From Siphonodentalium dalli (lineage: Eukaryota; Mollusca; Scaphopoda; Gadilida; Siphonodentaliidae): 64,000 bases of DNA. Both the position numbers and the translations under genes were made by a program. Where the stretch lies: the NCBI GenBank assembly GCA_032622095.1, contig CP136065.1, positions 21,814,134-21,878,133 of the forward strand. Reading direction: 5' to 3'. Of the stretch, positions 1 to 12,326 are shown piece after piece. The notes under the pieces were generated by a model. The model saw only the letters and a list, made by a program, of their open reading frames with translations. It was not told where the DNA came from and did no database searches. How positions within the stretch are numbered: the first letter of the stretch is position 1; each line of letters starts with the position of its first letter.

Positions 1-88
1 AAAGCTAATCCTCAGACACAAATCCAACAATATTGGCATTTAAGAAACTCCTAAAATGTAATTTGTGCTGTGGATTCTGTCACACCAA

Positions 89-235
89 TGGTAGATAAAT
101 GTGTTATATACACAATGTGTTTGTAACGATTCATGTATCGCCACTCGGCTAGTTGTCGTGGTCATATAGCGACGAAAACTAGCAAAAATCTATACAAACA
201 CATTGTGTAAATAACACATATTTATCGGTGCACTA
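89..235. repeat. Short foldback repeat (MITE-like hairpin)
   Basis: Two arms of about 36 bases are near-reverse complements: one begins GTAGATAAATGTGTTATA near 94, the other ends ACACATATTTATC near 227. They enclose about 60 bases. The next element (5' TC) starts directly after it. No coding potential. Confidence 0.6.
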
Positions 236-236
236 A

Positions 237-848
237 TCTATCTATTATATATTTTGGAAGATCTGTCTGTCTGTCTGTGCGTCTGTCTGTGTGTTCGCGA
301 TGGACTCGAAAACGGTCGAACCGATTTTGATGAAACTTGGTATGTGGGGGTATTTTCGGCCGGGAACTGGCATGGGCCTATTAATTTGCCCGTGCGACGT
401 GACCTTGACCTTCAAATCGGGTAATTTCAAGGTCAAACGCCCGAATATCTCGGGATTTAGATGTAACTTGGTATGTGGGGGTATTTTCGGCCGAGGGGTG
501 ACATGAGCCTATTAATTTGCATGTGCGACGTGACCTTGAAATAGGGTCATTTCAAGGTCAAATCGCCAATTTTGATGGGATTTTGACGAAATTTGATACG
601 TGGGGTTACTTTTGTCCACTGATTGTTTTGGACGGGTCCAATCGTGACTCCGACCAGACCTTGACCTTCAAAATGATCAATTCAAGGTCAAACCGGGTAA
701 AACCGGATGGATTTCGACGGGCACGTTTGTCGGGTACTTTTGTCCGGGCAGTGTTTTTGGACTGGTCAAATCGTGACCCCACTTGACCTTGACTTTCAAA
801 ATGGACAATTCAAGGTCAAAGCCCGGACGAAGTCGGGTCACCTTCTAG
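237..848 (+). mobile_element. Helitron-like non-autonomous element, family 1
   Basis: The left end starts with TC (TCTATCTATTATATATTTTG), the 5' dinucleotide expected of Helitrons and similar to the left end of the eight elements that follow. The right end has a GC-rich hairpin (CCCGGAC gaa GTCGGG, about 823-837), then about 10 bases, then CTAG at 845-848, the classical Helitron 3' layout (hairpin then CTRR). The body differs from the following copies: it is built of repeated CCTTGACCTTCAAAAT and AATTCAAGGTCAA blocks facing each other. No Rep/helicase gene is present, so it would depend on a helper. The exact 5' base (237 or 241) is uncertain. Confidence 0.6.
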
Positions 849-1904
849 TCTATACTATATATTTTGAGACTTCGTATATGTGTGTGTGTGTGTACTTCAT
901 AGAATCCAAAACGCGTGTAAAGATTGAGCTCAAACTTCCTATGTAAGTGTCAAATCCCACCGACACGACCGTGGTCGCAGTTTAGAGAAGCTCAGAGCAC
1001 CCGTTCTCCAATCTCAAATCACCGCAAAGGCACGGCGGGGGTTAATCAAGTGATTATTTAATGAGCGTTTGTTTTTGACGCATCTCTATAAAGAGCGTCT
1101 GTTTCCCATTCAACGTTATTCGCATCTGCAGAGTTATACGGGAACGCAAACGTTATCGCTCGAAATTTATTCCCTGCGAGCACGGATGGCGCGCTCTGTT
1201 TTTACAGTATATACCTTCGGTATAGACCGAAATCATCCCAGATAATCACGAATATAGCATCAGATTTCTCCCCAGATATACCGTTATAAAGCTACTGGAA
1301 TCTGCCAATCTACGGGAAATTCCAGGGAATGCCGATTGAGCTCAAACTTGCTACCTACGGGAAGTGTCATATATATGAGTGTGTCCTTTATAGACTCTAA
1401 CCGATTGAGCTCAAACTTGCTAAATAAGAAAATAGCCCCCAAGCCGTAAATATCAACAACAACGATATTACTAAATACACGTTTTCGGCAATGTGAGAGT
1501 TTTCGGGGAGCCGTGATGCCAACAACAACGACCCGAAGACAGATTTCCCGACGGGAAGCGTTTGTTTTAAATTCAATGCAATGTTATCGTAGAGAGATTT
1601 CACGAAACAAAGAATGTGTTGTCTGTCGTTCCTAGGAAGGGGGGATTTCTACGGGTAAATTTTTCCGCCAGAACCAAAAAAAATAATTAAAACAATTTAC
1701 AATTTAATTAAAACAATTTAAAATTAAAAAAAATTAACAATAACAAAAAAATTCAGAAACAAAATATATTAAATTTAAAAAACATTAAATTCATATTCAA
1801 AAATAAAAAACAAAAATAAATAAAAACAAAATAATTACAAAAATGTCATGTTTCTGAAACAAAGCCATGGGACGAATGCCGCCAGTGGCGGGCTAACCTG
1901 CTAG
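849..1904 (+). mobile_element. Helitron-like element copy 1 (family 2)
   Basis: Starts TCTATACTATATATTTTGAG right after the CTAG of the previous element and ends with the hairpin GCCGCC-AGT-GGCGGG, then CTAACCTG and CTAG (1901-1904). Recurrent GATTGAGCTCAAACTT motifs lie inside, and the last 250 bases are an A-rich tract. It is about 1.06 kb and most similar to the next copy. The short open frames on the minus strand are shared by copies only because the DNA is repeated; I do not regard them as genes. Confidence 0.7.
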
Positions 1905-2971
1905 TCTATCTATCTATACTATATATTTTGAGACTTCGTATATATGTGTGTGTGTGTGTGTACTTCATAGAATCCAAAACGCGTGTACAGATTGAGATCA
2001 AATTTCGTATGTAAGTGTAAAATCCCACCGACACCGCCGTAGTCGCGTTTTCGAGAAGCTCTGATCACCCTTTATCCACTCCCAAATCACAGCAAAGGCA
2101 CGGCGTGGGTTAATCAAGTGATTATTTAATGAGCGTTTGTTTTTGACGCATCTCTATAAAGAGCGTCTGTTTCCCATTCAACGTTATTCGCATCTGCAGA
2201 GTTATACGGGAACGCAAACGTTATCGCTCGAAATTTATTTCCTGCGAGCACGGATGGCGCGCTTTGTTTTTACAGTATATACCTTCGGTATATACCGAAA
2301 TCATCCCAGATAATCACGAATATAGCATCAGATTTCTCCCCAGATATACGTTTATAAAGCTACTGTAATCTGCCAATCTACGGGAAATTCCAGGGAATGC
2401 CGATTGAGCTCAAACTTGCTACCTACCGGAAGTGTCATATATATGAGTGTGTCCTTTATAGACTCTAACCGATTGAGCTCAAACTTGCTAAATAAGAAAT
2501 TAGCCCCCAAGCCGTAAATATCAACAACAACGATATTACTAAATACACGTTTTCGGCAATGTGAGAGTTTTCGGGGAGCCGTGATGCCAACAACAACGAC
2601 CCGAAGACAGATTTCCCGACGGGAAGCGTTTGTTTTAAATTCAATGCAATGTTATCGTAGAGAGATTTCACGAAACAAAGAATGCGTTGTCTGTCGTTCC
2701 TAGGAAGGGGGGATTTCTACGGGTAAATTTTTCCGCCAGAAACAAAAAAATTAATTAAAACAATTTACAATTTAATTAAAACAGTTTAAAATTAAAAAAA
2801 ATTAACAATAAAAAAACAATTCAGAAACAAAATATATTAAATTTAAAAAACATTAAATTCATATTCAAGAATAAAAAAAATAAATAAATAAAAACAAATT
2901 GTTACAAAAATGTCATGTTTCTGAAACAAAGCCATGGGACGAATGCCGCCAGTGGCGGGCTAACCTGCTAG
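1905..2971 (+). mobile_element. Helitron-like element copy 2 (family 2)
   Basis: Same ends as copy 1: a TC start (an extra TCTATCTA microduplication precedes the core TCTATACTATAT) and the hairpin GCCGCC-AGT-GGCGGG followed by CTAG at 2968-2971. It is about 1.07 kb and collinear with copy 1, with small substitutions and indels. It abuts its neighbours with no host DNA between, which is the head-to-tail arrangement rolling-circle replication can give. Confidence 0.7.
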
Positions 2972-4182
2972 TCTATACTATATATTTTGAGACTTCGTAT
3001 ATATGTGTGTGTGTGTGTGTGTACTTCATAGAATCCAAAACGCGTGTAAAGATTGAGCTCAAACTTCCTATGTAAGTGTCAAATCCCACCGACACGACCG
3101 TGGTCGCAGTTTAGTAAAGCTCAGAGCACCCGTTCTCCAATCTCAAATCACCGCAAAGGCACGGCGTGGGTTAATCAAGTGATTATTTAATGAGCGTTTG
3201 TTTTTGACGCATCTCTATAAAGAGCGTCTGTTTGCCATTCAACGCTATTTGCATCTGCAGAGAGATATACGGAACATACATTAAATTTAAAAAACATTTG
3301 TTTCTGACCAACCCTGCGAGCACGGATGGCGCGCTTTGTTTTTACAGTATATAAGTATATACCGAAATCATCCCAGATAATCACGAATATAGCATCAGAT
3401 TTCTCCCCAGATATACCGTTATAAAAAGCTACTGGAATCTGCCAATCTACGGGAAATTCCAGGGAATGCCGATTGAGCTCAAACTTGCTACCCACGGGAA
3501 GTGTCATATATATGAGTGTGTCCTTTATAGACTCGAACCGATTGAGCTCAAACTTGCTAAATAAGAAAATAGCCCCCAAGCCGTAAATATCAACAACAAC
3601 GATATTGCTACCTACGGGGAGCAACGTTATTAGCATCTGCAGAATTATGCAGAGAGAAAGTGCTTTCCTATTTTTAGAACGCAACACATGTTTACGTCGC
3701 GTTGGTGATTGAGGTTCACAACGGGGTTAATTGGCTGACCGCTCTTTGCGACGATGAGGTTCACGGCGGGGACTATTGACCAACACTCACAATTTCGTCT
3801 TTTGCATCAGATACCAACACCTCGACCGATCGGGACGAAACTTGGTACGTGAGTGTAGTTTGACCAGGTGGTCGTCGCTGTCGTATTGGCGAGCCCGTGC
3901 GACGCCCGTGCAGCGCATGCGCAGACGAGATATCGGAAACGGGTGGAGCTATCGACTTGAAATTTGGTATGTGAATGTATCTTGCGCCGGGTACACATTT
4001 TATCGGGTCGCCGAGCCCGTGCGACGCCAGCTTCGCGCATGCGCAGACCAGATCTCGGAAACGGGTGGAGCTACCGGGTACAAATTTTTCTTATTGAAAC
4101 GCGTGGAGCTAAAAATTAAAAAAATATATATAAAAAAATGTCATGTTTCGGACAAGCCGCCGGTGGCGGGCTAACCTGCTAG
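2972..4182 (+). mobile_element. Helitron-like element copy 3 (chimeric interior)
   Basis: It shares its first ~630 bases with copies 1-2. The interior then switches to a GC-richer module (from about 3690) containing GGAAACGGGTGGAGCTA repeats and the palindrome GCGCATGCGC. It ends in hairpin GCCGCC-GGT-GGCGGG and CTAG at 4179-4182. The switch suggests recombination or filler capture between element subtypes. Confidence 0.68.
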
Positions 4183-5018
4183 TCTATCTATCTATACTAT
4201 ATATTTTGAGACTTCGTATATATGTGTGTATATATGTGTGTATATATGTGTGTGTGTACTTCATAGAATCCAAAACGACTGATCCGATCGAGCTCAAATT
4301 TCGTATGTAAGTGTAAAATCCCACCGACACCGCCGTAGATGTGTTTTCGAGAAGCTCTGAGCACCCTTTATCCACTCCCAGTCATCGAAATCAGCTCAAA
4401 CGGCACGGCCGGGGTTAATAACGTCATTATATATATATATACGAAGTCAACGTTATTAGCATCTGCATTGAGTGCATTTCCTAGAACGCAACACGTGTTT
4501 TACGTCGTCTTGAGGTTCACGATGGGAGTCATTTCAATGCAATGTTATCGCTCGAAACACGTGTTTACTTCGTGTTGAGGTTCACGATGGGAGTCTGACA
4601 TTTCAATGCAATGTTATCGCTCGAAATATTATGCAGAAAGGCAGATCTCGGAAACGGGTGGAGCTATCGACCTGAAATTTGCTATGTGAATGTATCTTGC
4701 ACCGGGTACAAATTTTATCGGGTCGCCGAGTCCATGCGACGCCCGTGCAGCGCATGCGCAGACGAGATCTCGGAAACGGGTGGAGCTATCGACCTGAAAT
4801 TTGCTATGTGAATGTATCTTGCGCCGGGTACAAATTTTATCGGGTCGCCGAGTCCGTGCGACGCCAGCTTCGCGCATGCGCAGACCAAATCTCGGAAACG
4901 GGTGGAGCTACCGGGTACAAATTTTTCTTATTGAAACGCGTGGAGCTAAAAATTAAAAACAAATATTAAAAAAATGTCATGTTTCGGACAAGCCGCCGGT
5001 GGCGGGCTAACCTGCTAG
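4183..5018 (+). mobile_element. Helitron-like element copy 4 (internally deleted)
   Basis: An 836-base version with the same 5' block and the same 3' module (122-base GGAAACGGGTGGAGC repeats, hairpin, CTAG at 5015-5018). The central CAGTATATA...GAGCTC section of copies 1-3 is missing. A TATATGTGTG microsatellite near the 5' end is expanded. Confidence 0.65.
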
Positions 5019-6337
5019 TACTATATATTTTGAGACTTCGTATATATGTGTGTGTGTACTTCATAGAATCCAAAACGCGTGTACAGATTGAGCTCAAACT
5101 TCCTATGTAAGTGTCAAATCCCACCGACACGACCGTGGTCGCAGTTTAGTAAAGCTCAGAGCACCCGTTCTCCAATCTCAAATCACCGCAAAGGCACGGC
5201 GTGGGTTAATCAAGTGATTATTTAATGAGCGTTTGTTTTTGACGCATCTCTATAAAGAGCGTCTGTTTGCCATTCAACGCTATTTGCATCTGCAGAGAGA
5301 TATACGGAACATACATTAAATTTAAAAAACATTTGTTTCTGACCAACCCTGCGAGCACGGATGGCGCGCTTTGTTTTTACAGTATATAGTTATATACCGA
5401 AATCATCCCAGATAATCACGAATATAGCATCAGATTTCTCCCCAGATATACCGTTATAAAAAGCTACTGGAATCTGCCAATCTACGGGAAATTCCAGGGA
5501 ATGCCGATTGAGCTCAAACTTGCTACCCACGGGAAGTGTCATATATATGAGTGTGTCCTTTATAGACTCGAACCGATTGAGCTCAAACTTGCTAAATAAG
5601 AAAATAGCCCCCAAGCCGTAAATATCAACAACAACGATATTGCTACCTACGGGGAGCAACGTTATTAGCATCTGCAGAATTATGCAGAGAGAAAGTGCTT
5701 TCCTATTTTTAGAACGCAACACATGTTTACGTCGCGTTGGTGATTGAGGTTCACAACGGGGTTAATTGACTGACCGCTCTTTGCGACGATGAGGTTCACG
5801 GCGGGGACTATTGACCAACACTCACAATTTCGTCTTTTGCATCAGATACCAACACCTCGACCGATCGGGACGAAACTTGGTACGTGAGTGTAGTTTGACC
5901 AGGTGGTCGTCGCTGTCGTATTGGCGAGCCCGTGCGACGCCCGTGCAGCGCATGCGCAGACGAGATATCGGAAACGGGTGGAGCTATCGACTTGAAATTT
6001 GGTATGTGAATGTATCTTGCGCCGGGTACAAATTTTATCGGGTCGCCGAGCCCGTGCGACGCCCGTACAACGCATGCGCAGACGATATCTCGGAAACGGG
6101 TGGAGCTATCGACTTGAAATTTGCTATGTGAATGTATCTTGCGCCGGGTACAAATTTTATCGGGTCGCCGAGTCCGTGCGACGCCAGCTTCGCGCATGCG
6201 CAGACCAGATCTCGGAAACGGGTGGAGCTACCGGGTACAAATTTTCTTATTGAAACGCGTGGAGCTAAAAATTATAAAAAAATATTTTTAAAATGTCATG
6301 TTTCGGATAAGCCGCCGGTGGCGGGCTAACCTGCTAG
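5019..6337 (+). mobile_element. Helitron-like element copy 5 (~1.32 kb type)
   Basis: Begins TACTATATATTTTGAG directly after the previous CTAG, so the first few 5' bases including TC are lost. The rest is the 1.32-kb type: 5' block, GAGCTC block, and three ~122-base repeats with GCGCATGCGC-type palindromes. The 3' hairpin GCCGCC-GGT-GGCGGG and CTAG lie at 6334-6337. Nearly identical to copies 6 and 7. Confidence 0.68.
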
Positions 6338-7660
6338 TCTATACTATATATTTTGAGACTTCGTATATATGTGTGTGTGTACTTCATAGAATCCAAAACG
6401 CGTGTACAGATTGAGCTCAAACTTCCTATGTAAGTGTCAAATCCCACCGACACGACCGTGGTCGCAGTTTAGAAAAGCTCAGAGCACCCGTTCTCCAATC
6501 TCAAATCATCGCAAAGGCACGGCGTGGGTTAATCAAGTGATTATTTAATGAGCGTTTGTTTTTGACGCATCTCTATAAAGAGCGTCTGTTTGCCATTCAA
6601 CGCTATTTGCATCTGCAGAGAGATATACGGAACATACATTAAATTTAAAAAACATTTGTTTCTGACCAACCCTGCGAGCACGGATGGCGCGCTTTGTTTT
6701 TACAGTATATAAATATATACCGAAATCATCCCAGATAATCACGAATATAGCATCAGATTTCTCCCCAGATATACCGTTATAAAAAGCTACTGGAATCTGC
6801 CAATCTACGGGAAATTCCAGGGAATGCCGATTGAGCTCAAACTTGCTACCCACGGGAAGTGTCATATATATGAGTGTGTCCTTTATAGACTCGAACCGAT
6901 TGAGCTCAAACTTGCTAAATAAGAAAATAGCCCCCAAGCCGTAAATATCAACAACAACGATATTGCTACCTACGGGGAGCAACGTTATTAGCATCTGCAG
7001 AATTATGCAGAGAGAAAGTGCTTTCCTATTTTTAGAACGCAACACATGTTTACGTCGCGTTGGTGATTGAGGTTCACAACGGGGTTAATTGACTGACCGC
7101 TCTTTGCGACGATGAGGTTCACGGCGGGGACTATTGACCAACACTCACAATTTCGTCTTTTGCATCAGATACCAACACCTCGACCGATCGGGACGAAACT
7201 TGGTACGTGAGTGTAGTTTGACCAGGTGGTCGTCGCTGTCGTATTGGCGAGCCCGTGCGACGCCCGTGCAGCGCATGCGCAGACGAGATATCGGAAACGG
7301 GTGGAGCTATCGACTTGAAATTTGGTATGTGAATGTATCTTGCGCCGGGTACAAATTTTATCGGGTCGCCGAGCCCGTGCGACGCCCGTGCAACGCATGC
7401 GCAGACGAGATCTCGGAAACGGGTGGAGCTATCGACTTGAAATTTGCTATGTGAATGTATCTTGCGCCGGGTACAAATTTTATCGGGTCGCCGAGTCCGT
7501 GCGACGCCAGCTTCGCGCATGCGCAGACCAGATCTCGGAAACGGGTGGAGCTACCGGGTACAAATTTTCTTATTGAAACGCGTGGAGCTAAAAATTAAAA
7601 AAAAATATTAAAAAAATGTCATGTTTCGGACAAGCCGCCGGTGGCGGGCTAACCTGCTAG
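6338..7660 (+). mobile_element. Helitron-like element copy 6 (~1.32 kb type)
   Basis: A 1323-base copy with intact TC start (TCTATACTATATATTTTGAG) and CTAG end at 7657-7660. Its differences from copy 7 are only scattered single bases by eye, so amplification is recent, or the array has been homogenised. Confidence 0.72.
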
Positions 7661-8983
7661 TCTATACTATATATTTTGAGACTTCGTATATATGTGTGTG
7701 TGTACTTCATAGAATCCAAAACGCGTGTACAGATTGAGCTCAAACTTCCTATGTAAGTGTCAAATCCCACCGACACGACCGTGGTCGCAGTTTAGTAAAG
7801 CTCAGAGCACCCGTTCTCCAATCTCAAATCACCGCAAAGGCACGGCGTGGGTTAATCAAGTGATTATTTAATGAGCGTTTGTTTTTGACGCATCTCTATA
7901 AAGAGCGTCTGTTTGCCATTCAACGCTATTTGCATCTGCAGAGAGATATACGGAACATACATTAAATTTAAAAAACATTTGTTTCTGACCAACCCTGCGA
8001 GCACGGATGGCGCGCTTTGTTTTTACAGTATATAGTTATATACCGAAATCATCCCAGATAATCACGAATATAGCATCAGATTTCTCCCCAGATATACCGT
8101 TATAAAAAGCTACTGGAATCTGCCAATCTACGGGAAATTCCAGGGAATGCCGATTGAGCTCAAACTTGCTACCCACGGGAAGTGTCATATATATGAGTGT
8201 GTCCTTTATAGACTCGAACCGATTGAGCTCAAACTTGCTAAATAAGAAAATAGCCCCCAAGCCGTAAATATCAACAACAACGATATTGCTACCTACGGGG
8301 AGCAACGTTATTAGCATCTGCAGAATTATGCAGAGAGAAAGTGCTTTCCTATTTTTAGAACGCAACACATGTTTACGTCGCGTTGGTGATTGAGGTTCAC
8401 AACGGGGTTAATTGGCTGACCGCTCTTTGCGACGATGAGGTTCACGGCGGGGACTATTGACCAACACTCACAATTTCGTCTTTTGCATCAGATACCAACA
8501 CCTCGACCGATCGGGACGAAACTTGGTACGTGAGTGTAGTTTGACCAGGTGGTCGTCGCTGTCGTATTGGCGAGCCCGTGCGACGCCCGTGCAGCGCATG
8601 CGCAGACGAGATATCGGAAACGGGTGGAGCTATCGACTTGAAATTTGGTATGTGAATGTATCTTGCGCCGGGTACAAATTTTATCGGGTCGCCGAGCCCG
8701 TGCGACGCCCGTGCAACGCATGCGCAGACGAGATCTCGGAAACGGGTGGAGCTATCGACTTGAAATTTGCTATGTGAATGTATCTTGCGCCGGGTACAAA
8801 TTTTATCGGGTCGCCGAGTCCGTGCGACGCCAGCTTCGCGCATGCGCAGACCAGATCTCGGAAACGGGTGGAGCTACCGGGTACAAATTTTCTTATTGAA
8901 ACGCGTGGAGCTAAAAATTAAAAAAAAATATTAAAAAAATGTCATGTTTCGGACAAGCCGCCGGTGGCGGGCTAACCTGCTAG
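7661..8983 (+). mobile_element. Helitron-like element copy 7 (~1.32 kb type)
   Basis: Exactly the same length (1323) as copy 6 and collinear with it. TC start at 7661; hairpin then CTAG at 8980-8983. It has two perfect GCGCATGCGC palindromes at 8594-8603 and 8838-8847 and a one-base variant (ACGCATGCGC) between them, within the 122-base repeats. Confidence 0.72.
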
Positions 8984-9731
8984 CCTATACTATATATTTT
9001 GAGACTTCGTATATATGTGTGTGTGTACTTCATAGAATCCAAAACGCGTGTACAGATTGAGCTCAAACTTTCTATATAAGGGTAAAAGCACACGGGACGC
9101 GTCGTCGCGGCGTTTTCGAGAAGCTCCGATCACTCCTTCTCCACTCCCAGTCACCAAAATCACTGTCCTTGGCACTGCAGGGTTAATCGCGTTGATAGTT
9201 AAAGAGCGTTCATATCCGCTTTGTCGTTGATAAAGAGCGTATGCATGTAGTGTGATTCTTATGTCTGGATACAGGTGTCAGCGTCTGTATCCAGAGACAA
9301 GCGTCTTGTGTGATTCTTATGTCTGTCGTCGTACTTACGGGTTCCTAGGAACAGGGGAGATTTTCATCGGGTCAGTTTTTCTGCCCGATGTACCGTAAAT
9401 CATACCTCTTTTAGGGATGGGTACCATCATTTCTCTTGATTAAAGAGGCAGAATTAACTCATTGAAAAAAAAAAATACGTGTTGTGTGATTCTTATGTCT
9501 GTCGTTCCTTGGAACGGGGGGAGATTTTAATCGGGTCAGTTTTTCCGCCCGATGTACCGTAAATCATACCTCTTTTAAGGACGGGTACCACCATTTCTCT
9601 TGATTAAAAAGGCAGAATTAACTCATTGAAAAACAACAAATTAATTCAAAAAATTTAATTAAATTCAAAAAATTAGTTTAAAAAATGTCATGTTTCTGGC
9701 AATTGCCTCCAGTGGCGGGCTAACCTGCTAG
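8984..9731 (+). mobile_element. Helitron-like element copy 8 (terminal, diverged)
   Basis: The last and most diverged array member, 748 bases. The 5' end reads CCTATACTATATATTTTGAG (T to C at base 1). The interior differs and includes a duplicated block with GTGTGATTCTTATGTCTG and CGGGTCAGTTTTTCYGCCCGATG. The 3' end has a weakened hairpin (GCCTCC-AGT-GGCGGG) and CTAG at 9728-9731. Host-like AT-rich DNA follows. Confidence 0.6.
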
Positions 9732-10315
9732 TATATTATAACTATGCCTCTCATTCTATTATACTCCACATTAGCACTCAACTCATGCTGCATCAACAAA
9801 CCCATTAACACACTTGTATCATTCTGTGTATATATCTTTGGGGAGAAGCAAAATAGACAGAATATCTACAGTTTTTGTTTGAATACCGAATATCTCATGT
9901 GCGTGAATAAATATGTCGTACCAATTTTGTTTTTAATTTCTTCTGAGAATGTGGAGCATGAAGGATATAACCAATAATTCAGTGTTCATATCTTTGATGG
10001 AGATACATATTTTGGGAAAAACAATATTATATTTAGCAGATATACATTGTGTCATTGACGAAGAAATGTCTATTTGAAAAAAAAACATATAATTAAACTT
10101 TCATTTTTTTTCAGATCTATGTCACCTTGTGTAAATCAGAGGTCATGTAGGATTCAAAATCTTGGAAACTTAACTTTCGTTTGAATGTCAATTCCTTGTG
10201 TTTAAATTGTGTGTGCAATTGTATTCTGTTTAATTAAATGAAAGTAACATGGGATATTTATCTTAGGAAACTTGCACATATAATTATATTTTATTCAGTT
10301 AAATATACGTTCAGT
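9732..10315. other. AT-rich DNA, no feature recognised
   Basis: Follows the Helitron array. No splice-bounded exon, domain or repeat I can support. A polypyrimidine/AG acceptor-like site near 10113 is followed by stop codons in each frame before a clear donor. Confidence 0.4.
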
Positions 10316-10624
10316 ACACAGTAATGCCCTAAATAATTGACTCCTTAACGACAGCAGAATTATGGGTAATTTTTCAGGATTTAGTTGGAAATATGGCTTG
10401 TTGCCATTCACCGGAAAGCTCTCAGTGACTAAAATAATAAACTTATCTTGCGGAGAAGACAAATAAGAATAAACATATTCTTGTGGCTGGTGTTCCGGTT
10501 GGCGATTGGGAATCATGGAGAGCTTTCCAATGAATGGTAACAAGCCATTTTTCCAACTGAATCCTGAAAAATTACGCACAATTGTTCTGTCGTTAAGGAG
10601 TCGATTATTTAGGACATGACTGTA
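10316..10624. mobile_element. Palindromic MITE, GTAATGCCCTAA family, long copy
   Basis: Inverted halves start ACAGTAATGCCCTAAATAAT and end as its approximate complement (ATTTAGGACATGACTGTA). Each half carries the blocks CTCCTTAACGACAGCAGAAT, ATTTTTCAGGATT and TGGCTTGTTGCCATTCA. There are eight copies in the window. TA-flanked; no coding capacity. Confidence 0.72.
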
Positions 10625-12326
10625 TATGTATACATGAAGGATGTCATAAGTTCAAAGAGAGAATAAATATGACTTTGATAACAATTAGAGCATCATCTGA
10701 ATATACAGACGATATTCATCTACAGGGTGCACAATCTCATCCTGGTATATTTGGAATATTCATTTATGGGGTGGGTAACGTCATCGGGATTAAACATAGA
10801 AATTGCAAGTGTTTTTTGTTAGCAAATAATACAAAGTAGCTTCCTTTCTACTTGAAAGGCTATGATAGTGATTAAGTCTGAATTTGCAGTGAATACAAAA
10901 CCAAAATGAAACTGTGGTTATTTTCATGCAAAAAAAAGAAAGAAACTGGAGCTGCGAAATAAAAATTGTCAGTCACTAAGCTACAGTAAAATAACGAACG
11001 CTAAAGTGAAAATAACAAAATTGTATTTTACTGTGGCTTCTAAGAGATACATACGATGATATACATTTTGGTAATTTTCCACTATTTTATAGGCAAGCCT
11101 ATAATAGAAAAACATAACACAGCCTGAGTGAACCCAGAATATTGAACAGCTTCTCAATCGGTAGTTTGAATCAATCCACTATCCTTTTTAGTTCAACTTT
11201 AATAGCTTTTGCCATGGATTGGCATCTGTCATCTGTATGTCTGTCAACAATATCCTTTGGCATGCTCTACTGGCCGCATTACCTGATCCGATCTTCACTA
11301 ATCTTCATATGTAGCTTCAGTGTGACCTATAGATGGGAGTTATACAAAAAATCGTAATTACAATGAAAAACATGGCCACTAGCAGCCGTCTTAAATTTTG
11401 AATCCATTGGCACACCCTACAGCCCATACCTGTAGATTGGAGCTATCAAATTTGAATGATTTTTGATGAAAAACATGGCCGCCTGCAGCCATCTTTGATT
11501 TTATTATTTGCATAACTAAATGCTTTAGCACACCCTACAGACCACATCCCCCATCCCATCATCACCAAACATAATACACACCCTACAGACCACATCCCCC
11601 ATCCCATCATCACCAAACTTAATACAGAAGTTCAGGGTGACCTTTAGATGGGAGACTCCTATTTTGACCGAAATTTGTAAAAAAAAAAAAAAAAAAAAAA
11701 TGGCCGCCAGCAGCCACCTTGGATTTCAATTTGGAATCTATCAACACACCATGCAGCCTGCATTTATTGAAGAATAGATTTGAAAATTTACAGGAGAAGC
11801 ACCTCTAGATGGGAGCTATCCAATATGAACATTTTTCAATGAAAAAAAATGGCCACCCAACACGTCTATTTTGACCTTCAGAAATTGAACGCTTTTGGAC
11901 GTAGTGTCTTCACTCTATTGTCTATCATACTGGTCTAAGGCATCGCTAAGTCAATTTCCCTTTTACTAGGCCACCATATTTTGTAAAGAATGCGTGCGCA
12001 TGGTTTTTATGCCATCCAAAGATCACAAAATAAAAGATTTGAATTTGTTTATGCACATTCCCAATGCTCACCCGACAACTCATATTAATTTTCAAATGGA
12101 TAGTGGATTAGGCATCGGAACACCTTGTTCTTCATTGATTCCAGTGTCGTTTCATAGGAGAAGCTCTAATTATGATATTATGCAATGGTTGTTTCTATAC
12201 ACATTTGTCCAGTAAGATTAAATAATTCAGTTATTTTATGTCGATCAGAGCCAAAGGGGGCGCTTGTCATCCTCAAAAACACAAGAGATACCTACAAAGA
12301 AGAGTATACAGTAAAATATGTGCAAT
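10625..12326. other. Intergenic/intronic DNA with degenerate ATGGCCGCC repeats
   Basis: From about 11190 to 11870, diverged units contain AACATGGCCGCC, CAGCCATCTT, CACACCCTACAG and GATGGGAG. They look like old relatives of the ~162-base satellite at 33-39 kb. There is a poly-A run at about 11680-11700. No supported gene. Confidence 0.5.

Noticed and set aside
3187-8899. Recurring open frames of 77-166 codons on both strands within the first 9 kb
   Set aside because: They recur only because the Helitron-like units are repeated, have no domain, and open frames occur in several frames at once over the same DNA.
10113-10185. Possible exon after a T-rich acceptor (two cysteines)
   Set aside because: Stops in each frame before a credible donor, and no recognisable domain.
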